Assembly: GCA_000155435.1 (NCBI GenBank)
Contig: DS990262.1
Span: 657,062-721,061, forward strand
Direction of reading: 5' to 3'
DNA: 64,000 nt
Origin: Clostridiales bacterium 1_7_47FAA
GTDB lineage: Bacteria > Bacillota > Clostridia > Lachnospirales > Lachnospiraceae
The notes beneath the pieces are model-generated. The model was given only the letters and a program-made list of their open reading frames with translations, did no database searches and had not been told where the DNA came from. The stretch's first letter is position 1. Each line of letters begins with the position of its first letter. The position numbers and the translations under genes were made by a program. This document shows, piece after piece, positions 9,006-16,516 of this stretch.

Positions 9006-9085
9006 CGGACAGATAAAGGAAGAACCAAAGGACTGACGGACAGATAAAGAAAGAGCCAAAGAACTGGCAGAGGAATAAAGGAGGA
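8999..9085 (+). repeat. 31-bp tandem duplication at the NhaC stop codon
   Basis: The unit beginning GGACTGACGGACAGATAAAG occurs at 8999-9029 and 9030-9060 (two differences), with a decayed third copy to 9085. The first copy contains the transporter's TGA stop; the third supplies the ribosome site of the next gene. Confidence 0.8.
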
Positions 9086-9093
9086 AGCTGAAC

Positions 9094-9858
9094 GTGATTG
9101 AGGCATTTACATTAAAGAGCAGGGGAAAGGATATGGTCTGCCTGCTGGAGTACGCTGACCCGTCTGTGCGCGGGAAAAAGGTAATACTCTACAAACATGG
9201 CTTTTTTGGAAACAAAATAACCCCCCACCGCATCATGGTGGCTGCAAGCCACAGACTCCAGCAGGAGGGATATACCATCTGCCGGTTTGACTGCGTGGGG
9301 GCTGGGGACAGCGAGGGCGACAGCCATTATACAACCATTTATGGGGAGATTGAAGACACTAAGGTGGTGCTGCACTGGATTGAGGAACAGCTGAAACCGG
9401 AGAAGTTCATGATTCTGGGTTACAGTATGGGCGCCATTGTCACATCGGTGCTGTGTGGCGAGGTGCCTCTTGAAGGAATCCTGCTGTGGAGCCCGTGCAG
9501 TGAGCCGTACAGCAACTTCCGCCATCTGCTGGGCCAGGAGATATTTGAAGAGGGGCTTCGGGGAAATGACGTGGATTTCATGGGCGACCTGGTTCCTCAT
9601 GAGTTCTTCGTGGGACTGGATGCGCCGGAGATTGACCCCTTAGCAGCCATCAGGGACTTTAGGAAACCGCTGAGGCTGATACAGGGCGATGGGGATAAGG
9701 ATGTGCCGGTATATAATTCAGGAAGATATGAAGAAACCGTTCCCGGCGCAATACGCCATGTAGTCCCTGGGGCCACCCATGGATACGACAAGGTTTCGTG
9801 GCAGGAGGAACTGCTTGAGTATACGATGAGATATGTAAAAGACATAATGGAAGATTAA
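9094..9858 (+). CDS. alpha/beta hydrolase
   Basis: A 254-residue cytoplasmic serine hydrolase. The nucleophile elbow is GYSMGA (Ser111), an oxyanion region 'KHGFFGNK' lies at about 34-41, an acid residue is likely in 'QGDGDKDVP' and the catalytic His in 'PGATHGYDK' near the C-terminus, so the triad is complete. The length fits the small esterase/acylaminoacyl-peptidase-like group; the substrate cannot be told. Translation probably starts at a GTG (9094) because AAAGGAGG lies at the right spacing and no ATG fits. It is co-oriented with and probably co-transcribed with the NhaC gene and dsdA. Confidence 0.8.
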   Translation: MIEAFTLKSRGKDMVCLLEYADPSVRGKKVILYKHGFFGNKITPHRIMVAASHRLQQEGYTICRFDCVGAGDSEGDSHYTTIYGEIEDTKVVLHWIEEQLKPEKFMILGYSMGAIVTSVLCGEVPLEGILLWSPCSEPYSNFRHLLGQEIFEEGLRGNDVDFMGDLVPHEFFVGLDAPEIDPLAAIRDFRKPLRLIQGDGDKDVPVYNSGRYEETVPGAIRHVVPGATHGYDKVSWQEELLEYTMRYVKDIMED

Positions 9859-9935
9859 AAAGAATGAAAAGGCCCGGCCCTGCGGTATATCCTTCCGCGG
9901 GGCGGTCCTGTATGCGGAAAGGACGGAGTATTGAC

Positions 9936-11300
9936 ATGATAGAGAATGTGCAGGAGTTAAAGGAAGCATATCCTTTGATGAAAGAGATGGAAGCCGGCAA
10001 AGAGGTTATATGGATGAATCCCGGTCTCTCGGACTTGAAAACAGCCATGGAGGGCGTAACACTTTCCATGGATGATATAGATGACGCTGAAAACAGATGG
10101 GCGCGTTTTGCGCCGTTTATCAGGAAAATGTTTCCGGAAACAGAAGCAGCGGGCGGCCTGATTGAGTCGCCCCTGCGCCGGATTGACAGGATGAAGGACT
10201 GCCTCAACCGCAAGTGGGGGGCAGGGCTTGAAGGGAGTCTCATGCTTAAGATGGACAGCAATCTGGCAGTGGCGGGTTCCGTCAAGGCGCGGGGCGGCAT
10301 CTATGAGATACTGAAGCATTCAGAGGACCTGGCGCTGGAACATGGCATGATAACGGTGGATGATGACTATGAAAAGTTTGCCCTTCCCCAATTCAGGGAG
10401 TTCTTTGGGAAACACTCCATCCATGTAGGCTCCACCGGGAACCTGGGATTATCCATCGGCATCATCAGCGCTGCCCTTGGCTATGATGTGACGGTACATA
10501 TGTCCATGGATGCAAAGCAGTGGAAAAAGGACCTGCTGCGCCAGAAAGGTGTCCGTGTGATGGAATATGCCTCTGACTACAGTGAGGCGGTGAAAAATGG
10601 AAGGAAACTGGCAGAGGAAGACCCCATGAGCTACTTTGTGGACGATGAAAATTCGGTTAACCTGTTCCTGGGATATTCCGTTGCAGCCAAACGCCTGAAG
10701 GTACAGCTTGCTGACGCAGGGGTGGCCGTGGATGAGGAACATCCCCTGTTTGTCCATATCCCCTGCGGTGTGGGAGGCGCGCCCGGAGGCGTGGCATTTG
10801 GCTTAAAACAGGTGTTTGGCGATTCCGTGTACTGCTTTTTCCAGGAACCGGTCCAGGCGCCCTGCATGCTGCTGGGAGTGATGACCGGGCTTCATAATGA
10901 CATCTGCGTGCAGGATATCGGCCTTTCCGGCCTGACCGCCGCAGACGGCCTGGCTGTGGGACGCCCGTCCAAGTTTGTGGGAAAGACAGTGGCGCGGATG
11001 CTGGCAGGGGAATTTACCATTGAAGATGACAACCTTTACCGCTTTATGGGGGATTTGATGGACGAGGAAGGGATTTTCATAGAGCCAAGCTCCTGCGCAT
11101 CCTTTGCAGGGCCTGCAAGGCTGTGTTCCTCGCCGGAGGGCAGGGCGTTCCTGGAGCATTTTGACCTGGACCGGAACATGGGGAACGCCACCCATATTGC
11201 CTGGGCCACCGGAGGGAACCTGGTGCCGGAAGAGGTGCGCAGGCAGTATTATGGGAAGAGCAGGGAACTGGGGCTGGAAAATGCAGCAAAAAGCTGTTAA
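9936..11300 (+). CDS. dsdA: D-serine ammonia-lyase
   Basis: A PLP-dependent fold-type II enzyme that converts D-serine to pyruvate and ammonia. The predicted 454 residues compare with about 440 for E. coli DsdA. The PLP-binding lysine lies in 'NLAVAGSVKARGG' (Lys117), the phosphate-binding loop in 'GSTGNLGLSIG', and 'HIPCGVGGAPGGVAFGLK' and 'IEPSSCASFAG' are typical of the family. The ATG at 9936 has a GGACGGAG site; in-frame codons upstream to 9864 add a low-complexity tail. The reaction passes through 2-aminoacrylate, which links it to the RidA gene at 12878. Likely an operon with the two genes upstream. Confidence 0.92.
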   Translation: MIENVQELKEAYPLMKEMEAGKEVIWMNPGLSDLKTAMEGVTLSMDDIDDAENRWARFAPFIRKMFPETEAAGGLIESPLRRIDRMKDCLNRKWGAGLEGSLMLKMDSNLAVAGSVKARGGIYEILKHSEDLALEHGMITVDDDYEKFALPQFREFFGKHSIHVGSTGNLGLSIGIISAALGYDVTVHMSMDAKQWKKDLLRQKGVRVMEYASDYSEAVKNGRKLAEEDPMSYFVDDENSVNLFLGYSVAAKRLKVQLADAGVAVDEEHPLFVHIPCGVGGAPGGVAFGLKQVFGDSVYCFFQEPVQAPCMLLGVMTGLHNDICVQDIGLSGLTAADGLAVGRPSKFVGKTVARMLAGEFTIEDDNLYRFMGDLMDEEGIFIEPSSCASFAGPARLCSSPEGRAFLEHFDLDRNMGNATHIAWATGGNLVPEEVRRQYYGKSRELGLENAAKSC

Positions 11301-11369
11301 AATAGAGCACATGGAAAGTTTAGCGCTTTGTCCATAGTACTATAAACCGGAAAAGGATGCTGTCACATA

Positions 11370-12716
11370 ATGGAAATCAAGATTCCCGCTCCCGCAGAGG
11401 AGATTCTGACAAAACTGAATGATAATGGATACGAGGCATATGTGGTTGGAGGCTGTGTCAGGGATATGATCCTTGGCCGGGAGCCGGGGGACTGGGATAT
11501 CACCACCAGCGCCCTGCCGGAGCAGGTGAAGCAGGTATTCCGCCGTACCGTTGATACGGGAATCCAGCATGGCACGGTGACGGTCATGATGGGGGATGAA
11601 GGATATGAAGTGACCACCTACCGGATTGACGGGGAATATGCAGATGGACGCCACCCCGACAGCGTGACCTTCACCCCCAGCCTGACGGAAGACCTGAAAC
11701 GCCGGGATTTTACCATTAACGCCATGGCTTATAATGGGAATACTGGTTTGGTGGATGAGTTTGGAGGCATGGATGACCTGGACAGGGGAATCATACGCTG
11801 TGTGGGGGAACCCATGGACCGGTTCAGCGAGGATGCCCTGAGGATCCTGAGGGCAATCCGGTTCTCGGCCCAGCTGGGATTTACCATTGAAGGGCGCACA
11901 TATGAGGCCATCCGCGCCATTGCCCCGAATATGGTACATGTGAGCAAGGAGCGCATCCAGGTGGAGCTGACCAAGCTTCTGTTAAGCCCCAACCCCGGGC
12001 ATATTAACATGGTGTATGAGACAGGCATCAGCCCTTACGTATCGGAAACCTTCCATAAGGTGTACTGCCGGGAGGAGGACGGGGGCCTGGATGAGGGGAA
12101 GCAGGTGGAACGCGAAGATGGGCAGCGGCCGGAATGTGCAGATAGGCAGCGGCCGGAAGGCGAAAATGGGCGGCAGGTGGAACGTGAAGATGGGAAACCG
12201 TTCTTTGTCATACCTGCCATACCGGCCCAGGTTCCGCCTGTCAGGCATATGCGCTGGGCTGCATTTTTAAGGAAGTGTCCGCCGGATGAGGCGGTGAGGA
12301 TTCTTAAGGATTTAAAACTGGATAATGATACAATCAACCGGGTGAGGACGCTGGTATCATGGCAGGATTACAGGCTGGGGCCGGATAAGTATTCCATCCG
12401 CACCGCCATGAGCCGGATGGAACCGGATCTGTTCGATGATCTGCTGGATTTCAGGATGTGTCTGGCGCAGATGGAATCGGAAGGAAATAAGACGTGCCAG
12501 GAGCATTTAGCGCATACGGCAATGCTTGTGGATGAAATCCGGCGGGACGGGGACTGCATCAGCCTGAAAACCCTGGCAGTGGGCGGCAATGACATCATAA
12601 AAGCAGGCGTAAAACCTGGCAAAGAGGTGGGGCTGGCCCTGGCGCGGCTTTTGGAGATGGTGCTTGAGGAGCCGGGGCGCAATACAAAGGAATACCTGCT
12701 CCAACATCTTGTATAA
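11370..12716 (+). CDS. cca: CCA-adding tRNA nucleotidyltransferase
   Basis: Adds or repairs the 3' CCA end of tRNAs using CTP and ATP. The class II nucleotidyltransferase head shows 'VVGGCVRDMILGREPGDWDITTSA' (GG and catalytic DxD at about residues 22-45), then 'RRDFTINAMAY' and the 'RFSEDALRILRAIRFSAQLGF' motif. The 448-residue length is usual. Residues about 238-275 hold a charged, repetitive linker built from VEREDG and RQRPE-type repeats, encoded by a duplicated DNA segment (12101-12200); this is unusual and sits between the RNA-binding head/neck and the body. The ribosome site is weak (AAAAGGA). Confidence 0.92.
   Translation: MEIKIPAPAEEILTKLNDNGYEAYVVGGCVRDMILGREPGDWDITTSALPEQVKQVFRRTVDTGIQHGTVTVMMGDEGYEVTTYRIDGEYADGRHPDSVTFTPSLTEDLKRRDFTINAMAYNGNTGLVDEFGGMDDLDRGIIRCVGEPMDRFSEDALRILRAIRFSAQLGFTIEGRTYEAIRAIAPNMVHVSKERIQVELTKLLLSPNPGHINMVYETGISPYVSETFHKVYCREEDGGLDEGKQVEREDGQRPECADRQRPEGENGRQVEREDGKPFFVIPAIPAQVPPVRHMRWAAFLRKCPPDEAVRILKDLKLDNDTINRVRTLVSWQDYRLGPDKYSIRTAMSRMEPDLFDDLLDFRMCLAQMESEGNKTCQEHLAHTAMLVDEIRRDGDCISLKTLAVGGNDIIKAGVKPGKEVGLALARLLEMVLEEPGRNTKEYLLQHLV
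12101..12200 (+). repeat. internal repeats within cca
   Basis: GCAGGTGGAACGCGAAGATG recurs about 70 bp later with one change, and AGGCAGCGGCCGGAA-type copies lie between. The repeats keep the reading frame and encode a charged linker. Confidence 0.7.
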
Positions 12717-12751
12717 AATTCCATACCCGGTCCAGATATGGGGATTATCTA

Positions 12752-12780
12752 TTGCAACATTTTCAATAATTAGATATAAT
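12752..12780 (+). promoter_or_regulatory. sigma-A promoter of ridA
   Basis: TTGCAA and TATAAT are separated by 17 bp, about 100 bp before the ATG. Confidence 0.65.
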
Positions 12781-12877
12781 GATTCTGGGGTTCGCGTAAT
12801 CGCGGAGAATGAAAAATAATATTATGGGGAATATATGAAAGTACGGGCATTTCCCCTAAACTGAAGGAGGATTTAAA

Positions 12878-13246
12878 ATGAACGTAATCAGTACAGAAAA
12901 AGCACCAGGCGCAATCGGACCATATTCCCAGGGATTTGAAGTAAACGGAGTTGTATACACATCCGGACAGATTCCTGTAAACCCAGCAGACGGCAATGTT
13001 CCGGAAGGAATCGCAGCACAGGCTGAGCAGAGCTGCAAGAATGTGGGCGCTATCCTGGAAGCAGCAGGCAGCGGCTATGACAAGGTATTTAAGACCACCT
13101 GCTTCCTGGCAGACATGGGTGACTTTGCCACATTTAACGAAGTGTATGCCAAGTATTTCACTTCCAAGCCAGCCAGAAGCTGTGTTGCAGTCAAGACCCT
13201 TCCAAAGGGCGTGCTGTGTGAAATCGAAGCAATCGCTGTTAAATAA
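12878..13246 (+). CDS. ridA: RidA family enamine/imine deaminase
   Basis: A 122-residue RidA/TdcF-type protein that hydrolyses reactive enamines such as 2-aminoacrylate to keto acids and ammonia. It has the opening 'ISTEKAPGAIGPYSQGFEVNGVVYTSGQIPV' and the substrate-binding arginine in 'KPARSCVAVKTLPKGVLCEIEAIAV', both diagnostic. The ribosome site AAGGAGG is optimal. It has its own promoter and terminator. Placement two genes after dsdA, whose reaction releases 2-aminoacrylate, suggests a protective role, though separate transcription shows it also serves housekeeping PLP enzymes. Confidence 0.93.
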   Translation: MNVISTEKAPGAIGPYSQGFEVNGVVYTSGQIPVNPADGNVPEGIAAQAEQSCKNVGAILEAAGSGYDKVFKTTCFLADMGDFATFNEVYAKYFTSKPARSCVAVKTLPKGVLCEIEAIAVK

Positions 13247-13267
13247 GGGATGAACTGACAGATCCAT

Positions 13268-13312
13268 AAAGCCGCATTTTCCTGTAGTCATGCACGGGAA
13301 GTGCGGCTTTGT
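13268..13312 (+). terminator. terminator after ridA
   Basis: AAAGCCGCA and TTTTCC pair with GGGAA and TGCGGCTTT across a 12-nt loop; the 3' arm ends in TTTGTT. Confidence 0.8.
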
Positions 13313-13370
13313 TCATATTAAGAAGAGGAACTGGTAAACTGACATGACGGCTGATAAGGAGGCTTGCGGT

Positions 13371-14090
13371 ATGAAGAAAAAGAAGATTGTGGGAAAAGCA
13401 GTCAGGGTTTTTCTGGTCTTGGCGCTGGCAGGATGCCTGGTCCTGTTCCTGGTGAACCTTTATATCATCAGGAAAGAGGAAAAATACATTGTATCCGCGG
13501 AGGAAGCCCGGGCCTTTGAGGACGTGGACTGCATCATGGTGCTGGGCTGCGGCGTCAGGCCGGACGGCAGTCCCTCAGGGATGCTGAATGACCGTCTGGT
13601 CCAGGGAATCAGTCTTTATAAGGAGGATGTCTCTGACCGGCTCCTCATGAGTGGTGACCATGGCAAGGTGAATTATGATGAAGTGAACCTGATGAAGCAG
13701 TTTGCCATTGACAGGGGAGTGCCCTCCGAGAACATTTTCATGGACCATGCAGGCTTTTCCACCTATGAGAGCATGTACCGGGCCAGGGACATTTTCCAGG
13801 TGAAGAAAATTGTGATCGTGACCCAGCGCTACCATATGTACCGCGCCCTTTATGTGGCCCAGGCCATGGGCATGGAGGCTTACGGCGTGGCCTCGGACCC
13901 CAGGACCTACGGCGGTCAGAAGATGCGGGACCTGCGGGAGCTGCTGGCCCGCCCCAAGGACATGCTCTATACCGTCGTGATGCCCAAGCCCACTTATCTT
14001 GGGGATGCGATTCCTGTAAGCGGCGATGGCAATGTGACCAATGACAGGGAGGAGAACCGGGGGAAGAATGCTTCAGAATCCGGGAAGTAA
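13371..14090 (+). CDS. SanA/YdcF/ElyC family (DUF218) membrane-anchored protein
   Basis: A 239-residue protein with one N-terminal membrane helix (about residues 12-32) and an extracytoplasmic DUF218 domain: 'DCIMVLGCGVRPDGSPSGMLNDRLVQGI', 'LMSGDHGKVNYDEVNLMKQFAIDRGVPSENIFMD' and 'VTQRYHMYRALYVAQAMG'. SanA in E. coli affects envelope permeability and vancomycin tolerance; ElyC affects envelope assembly. The biochemical activity is not established. The ATG at 13371 follows AAGGAGG at 13356, so an upstream in-frame ATG is unlikely. A short Ser/Asn-rich tail ends the protein. Confidence 0.8.
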   Translation: MKKKKIVGKAVRVFLVLALAGCLVLFLVNLYIIRKEEKYIVSAEEARAFEDVDCIMVLGCGVRPDGSPSGMLNDRLVQGISLYKEDVSDRLLMSGDHGKVNYDEVNLMKQFAIDRGVPSENIFMDHAGFSTYESMYRARDIFQVKKIVIVTQRYHMYRALYVAQAMGMEAYGVASDPRTYGGQKMRDLRELLARPKDMLYTVVMPKPTYLGDAIPVSGDGNVTNDREENRGKNASESGK

Positions 14091-14095
14091 GGACA

Positions 14096-14132
14096 TTAAA
14101 AAGGTGCCCGGCCATGATGAAGGCCGGACACG
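14096..14132 (-). terminator. terminator after the flavin reductase-rubredoxin gene
   Basis: Read on the minus strand, GTGTCCGGCC pairs with GGCCGGGCAC around an 8-nt loop and is followed by five T residues. The convergent plus-strand gene lacks a T run here. Confidence 0.7.
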
Positions 14133-14150
14133 GGATGGAAGGGGCATGGA

Positions 14151-14780
14151 TTAAAGCTTTACAAAGTAGCTGGCATCCTTGCCGCACACAGGACAGATGA
14201 AATCATCGGGCAGGGTATCGGATTCCAGGATGTAGCCGCATACGCTACACCGGTAACCCACGGTCCTGCCTGCATTTTCCTGGTAGGAAGGCGCGTTTGG
14301 CGGTGTGGCCCCGTTTTTCTTTACATGGTAATCGGAATAGGTGAGGCCGGGAGTCTTCTCATCCATGACTTCTGCTTCCTCTACCTCGCCGATTATGATC
14401 ACATGGGTTCCCACATCCAGGGTGGAGATGACCCGGCAGGCAAAACGGGCGCAGACGCCCTGGGTGGGATATGGGTTATGAAGGCCGTCACGTCCCTGGG
14501 GCAGGCCGTCGTACTTGTTCACATCCCTGCCGCTCTGGAAACCGAACCGCTTAATCAGGTCCATTTCCACATCATCTGATAAGACCACCCCGGAAAATGT
14601 GCCGGATGTCTCAATCAGTTTTAATGTATGATTGTTCTTGTTCAGTGCAATGGAAAGCCTTGCAGGCGAGGAAGTGACCTGGGCCATGGTGTTGATGACA
14701 CAGCCGCCGTCCTTTCCGTCCGCGCTGCTGGATACGATGTAGACACCATAGTTTAGTTTGAAAAATGCTTTTGAATCCAT
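14151..14780 (-). CDS. flavin reductase domain fused to rubredoxin
   Basis: A 209-residue fusion. Residues 1-150 form an FMN-binding split-barrel (flavin reductase-like: 'VINTMAQVTSSPARLSIALNKNNHTLKLI'); residues about 168-209 form a rubredoxin with two CxxC pairs ('YRCSVCGYIL' and 'DFICPVCGKD'). This architecture is the high-molecular-weight rubredoxin described in acetogens as an electron donor to the flavodiiron protein FprA, which reduces O2 or NO. It acts in the cytoplasm in oxidative or nitrosative defence; no FprA gene lies in the window. The ATG at 14780 has an AGGAGGG site and a clear promoter at 14881-14909. Confidence 0.85.
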   Translation of the reverse strand: MDSKAFFKLNYGVYIVSSSADGKDGGCVINTMAQVTSSPARLSIALNKNNHTLKLIETSGTFSGVVLSDDVEMDLIKRFGFQSGRDVNKYDGLPQGRDGLHNPYPTQGVCARFACRVISTLDVGTHVIIIGEVEEAEVMDEKTPGLTYSDYHVKKNGATPPNAPSYQENAGRTVGYRCSVCGYILESDTLPDDFICPVCGKDASYFVKL

Positions 14781-14880
14781 AAAATATAACCCTCCTGTTC
14801 TCAATGGGATGCGTATTCCTTATTCCATCCGCTATAGTTTGATTTTACCACGTTCCTTTGATAATATGTATTATGAATGT

Positions 14881-14909
14881 ATTGTAGCATATAAATCATA
14901 TAAAATCAA
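14881..14909 (-). promoter_or_regulatory. sigma-A promoter of the flavin reductase-rubredoxin gene
   Basis: On the minus strand TTGATT and TACAAT are separated by 17 bp. Confidence 0.55.
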
Positions 14910-14959
14910 TAATAATTACTATTATTAATAAAAAAGATTTACATAGGACGGGATTAGAG

Positions 14960-15736
14960 ATGAAGGACAGCAGGATTCTGGTTATCATGAATTTTTCCGG
15001 CGTGTATGAAGCGGAGAGGTTCTATAAAGATTATGGACATGTGTGGGTGGACTGTAAGGAGATTGAGGGCACCAACTGCTACTGCGATGAGGAAGGGGAA
15101 AATGCAATCAGGGATGCAATCAGGGAATTGGGGCCGGAGGGAATCCATTTCCTGGATTCCGGGAACTACCATTATGTAAGCAAGATATGGATGGAGAAGA
15201 TAGAGGAGGAGTTTGAGCTTCTGGTGCTGGATCATCATACGGACATGCAGCCCCCCATGTTCGGGGATATCCTGTCCTGCGGCAGCTGGATTAAGGACGC
15301 CCTGGACAGTAATCCCGCAATCCGGCACGTGTGGCTGGCAGGGCCTCCGGCGGACGCTGCGGATGAGATCCGGGCGGGGGAGTATGGGGGACGGGTTACG
15401 TGTGTGCCGGAAGAACTGACAGGGGACAGGGATGGCTGGCGGGAACGGCTGGGGGATTCCGGCCTTCCCCTGTACATTTCCGTGGACAAGGACATGCTGG
15501 GCCCGGATCATGCCAGGACCAACTGGGACCAGGGCAGCGGGGACCTTCAGGCCGTGCTGGCCTGTATGGATGCGGCTGCTTCCTGCAGGCGCGTGATTGG
15601 AGTGGATGTGTGCGGGGAAAATCCTGAGGGCATGGAACGGGAAGAGGATGGCGCCGGGGATTGTTCCATCAATGACAGGACCAACGGGGAACTGGTGCAT
15701 CGCTTATTCAATCTACCATTTTATGGGAAATTGTGA
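14960..15736 (+). CDS. ureohydrolase (arginase)-like protein
   Basis: A 258-residue protein with the metal-site pattern of the arginase/agmatinase/deacetylase fold: 'DSGNYHY' (His71, in place of GGDHS), 'DHHTDMQ' (Asp91, His93, Asp95) and 'SVDKDMLGP' (Asp176, Asp178). Two Mn ions are expected. It is shorter than true arginases (about 300) and the substrate-specificity loops differ, so a C-N hydrolase of unknown substrate is the safest call. It is followed by a C26 amidase-like gene and a MATE exporter at short spacing, probably one operon. The ATG has only a modest GGGATTAGAG site. Confidence 0.7.
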   Translation: MKDSRILVIMNFSGVYEAERFYKDYGHVWVDCKEIEGTNCYCDEEGENAIRDAIRELGPEGIHFLDSGNYHYVSKIWMEKIEEEFELLVLDHHTDMQPPMFGDILSCGSWIKDALDSNPAIRHVWLAGPPADAADEIRAGEYGGRVTCVPEELTGDRDGWRERLGDSGLPLYISVDKDMLGPDHARTNWDQGSGDLQAVLACMDAAASCRRVIGVDVCGENPEGMEREEDGAGDCSINDRTNGELVHRLFNLPFYGKL

Positions 15737-15792
15737 TATAGTGTCATAAAACAGTGTGGGGACACACCGGATATGAAAGCGAGGGCATATGT

Positions 15793-16515
15793 ATGAAACC
15801 AGTAATCGGGGTCATGCCTCTGTTTGATGAGGAAAAAGACAGCATCTGGATGGTGCCGGGATATATGGAAGGAATACGCAGGGCGGGAGGAATCCCTCTC
15901 ATAATCCCGCTCCGGTGCGAAGGGGAGGATTTGGGGCAGCTAAATGATATCTGCGCCGGGTACCTGTTTACAGGGGGCCACGATGTGGACCCGCACCTGT
16001 ATGGGGAGGAACCGGACGAGCTTTGCGGCCGGATAAACAATGCCAGGGATGAACTGGAAAAACGGGTATTTGACATGGCATGGGAGATGGATAAGGCCGT
16101 ATTCGGCATCTGCCGGGGACTGCAGATCATGAATGTGTTCCTGGGCGGTACCCTGTACCAGGACCTGCCCACCCAATACGTGTGTGCCCGTGCCGGGAAT
16201 GCAGGCATGGTTGACCATCATATGTGCGCTCCCTATGACAGGGCATGCCACCAGGTGGACATCCTCCCGGACACCCCCCTGCGCCGGGTTCTTGGCAGGA
16301 CGGAGATGGGGGTCAACAGCTATCACCATCAGGGAATCAAGGCGCTGGCCCCGGGGCTTAGGGCAATGGCAGCGGCGGAGGACGGGCTGGTTGAAGGCGT
16401 CTATGCGCCGGATAAAAGATTCATACAGGCGGTCCAGTGGCATCCGGAGTTCATGGGGGCCGGGGACGCGGACGCCGCTAAAATATTCGAAGGGTTCATA
16501 AAAGGGTGCAGTTAA
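15793..16515 (+). CDS. gamma-glutamyl-gamma-aminobutyrate hydrolase-like (peptidase C26)
   Basis: A 240-residue class I glutamine amidotransferase-like hydrolase. The nucleophile is Cys107 in 'FGICRGLQIMNVFLGGTLYQDL', the catalytic His and Glu lie in 'VQWHPEF', and 'LFTGGHDVDPHLYGEEP' is typical of the PuuD branch, which cleaves gamma-glutamyl amides such as gamma-glutamyl-GABA. The exact gamma-glutamyl substrate is unknown. The ATG at 15793 (MKPVIGVMPL) is preferred over an upstream GTG because family members begin at this point. It lies between the ureohydrolase-like gene and the MATE gene. Confidence 0.85.
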   Translation: MKPVIGVMPLFDEEKDSIWMVPGYMEGIRRAGGIPLIIPLRCEGEDLGQLNDICAGYLFTGGHDVDPHLYGEEPDELCGRINNARDELEKRVFDMAWEMDKAVFGICRGLQIMNVFLGGTLYQDLPTQYVCARAGNAGMVDHHMCAPYDRACHQVDILPDTPLRRVLGRTEMGVNSYHHQGIKALAPGLRAMAAAEDGLVEGVYAPDKRFIQAVQWHPEFMGAGDADAAKIFEGFIKGCS

Positions 16516-16516
16516 C

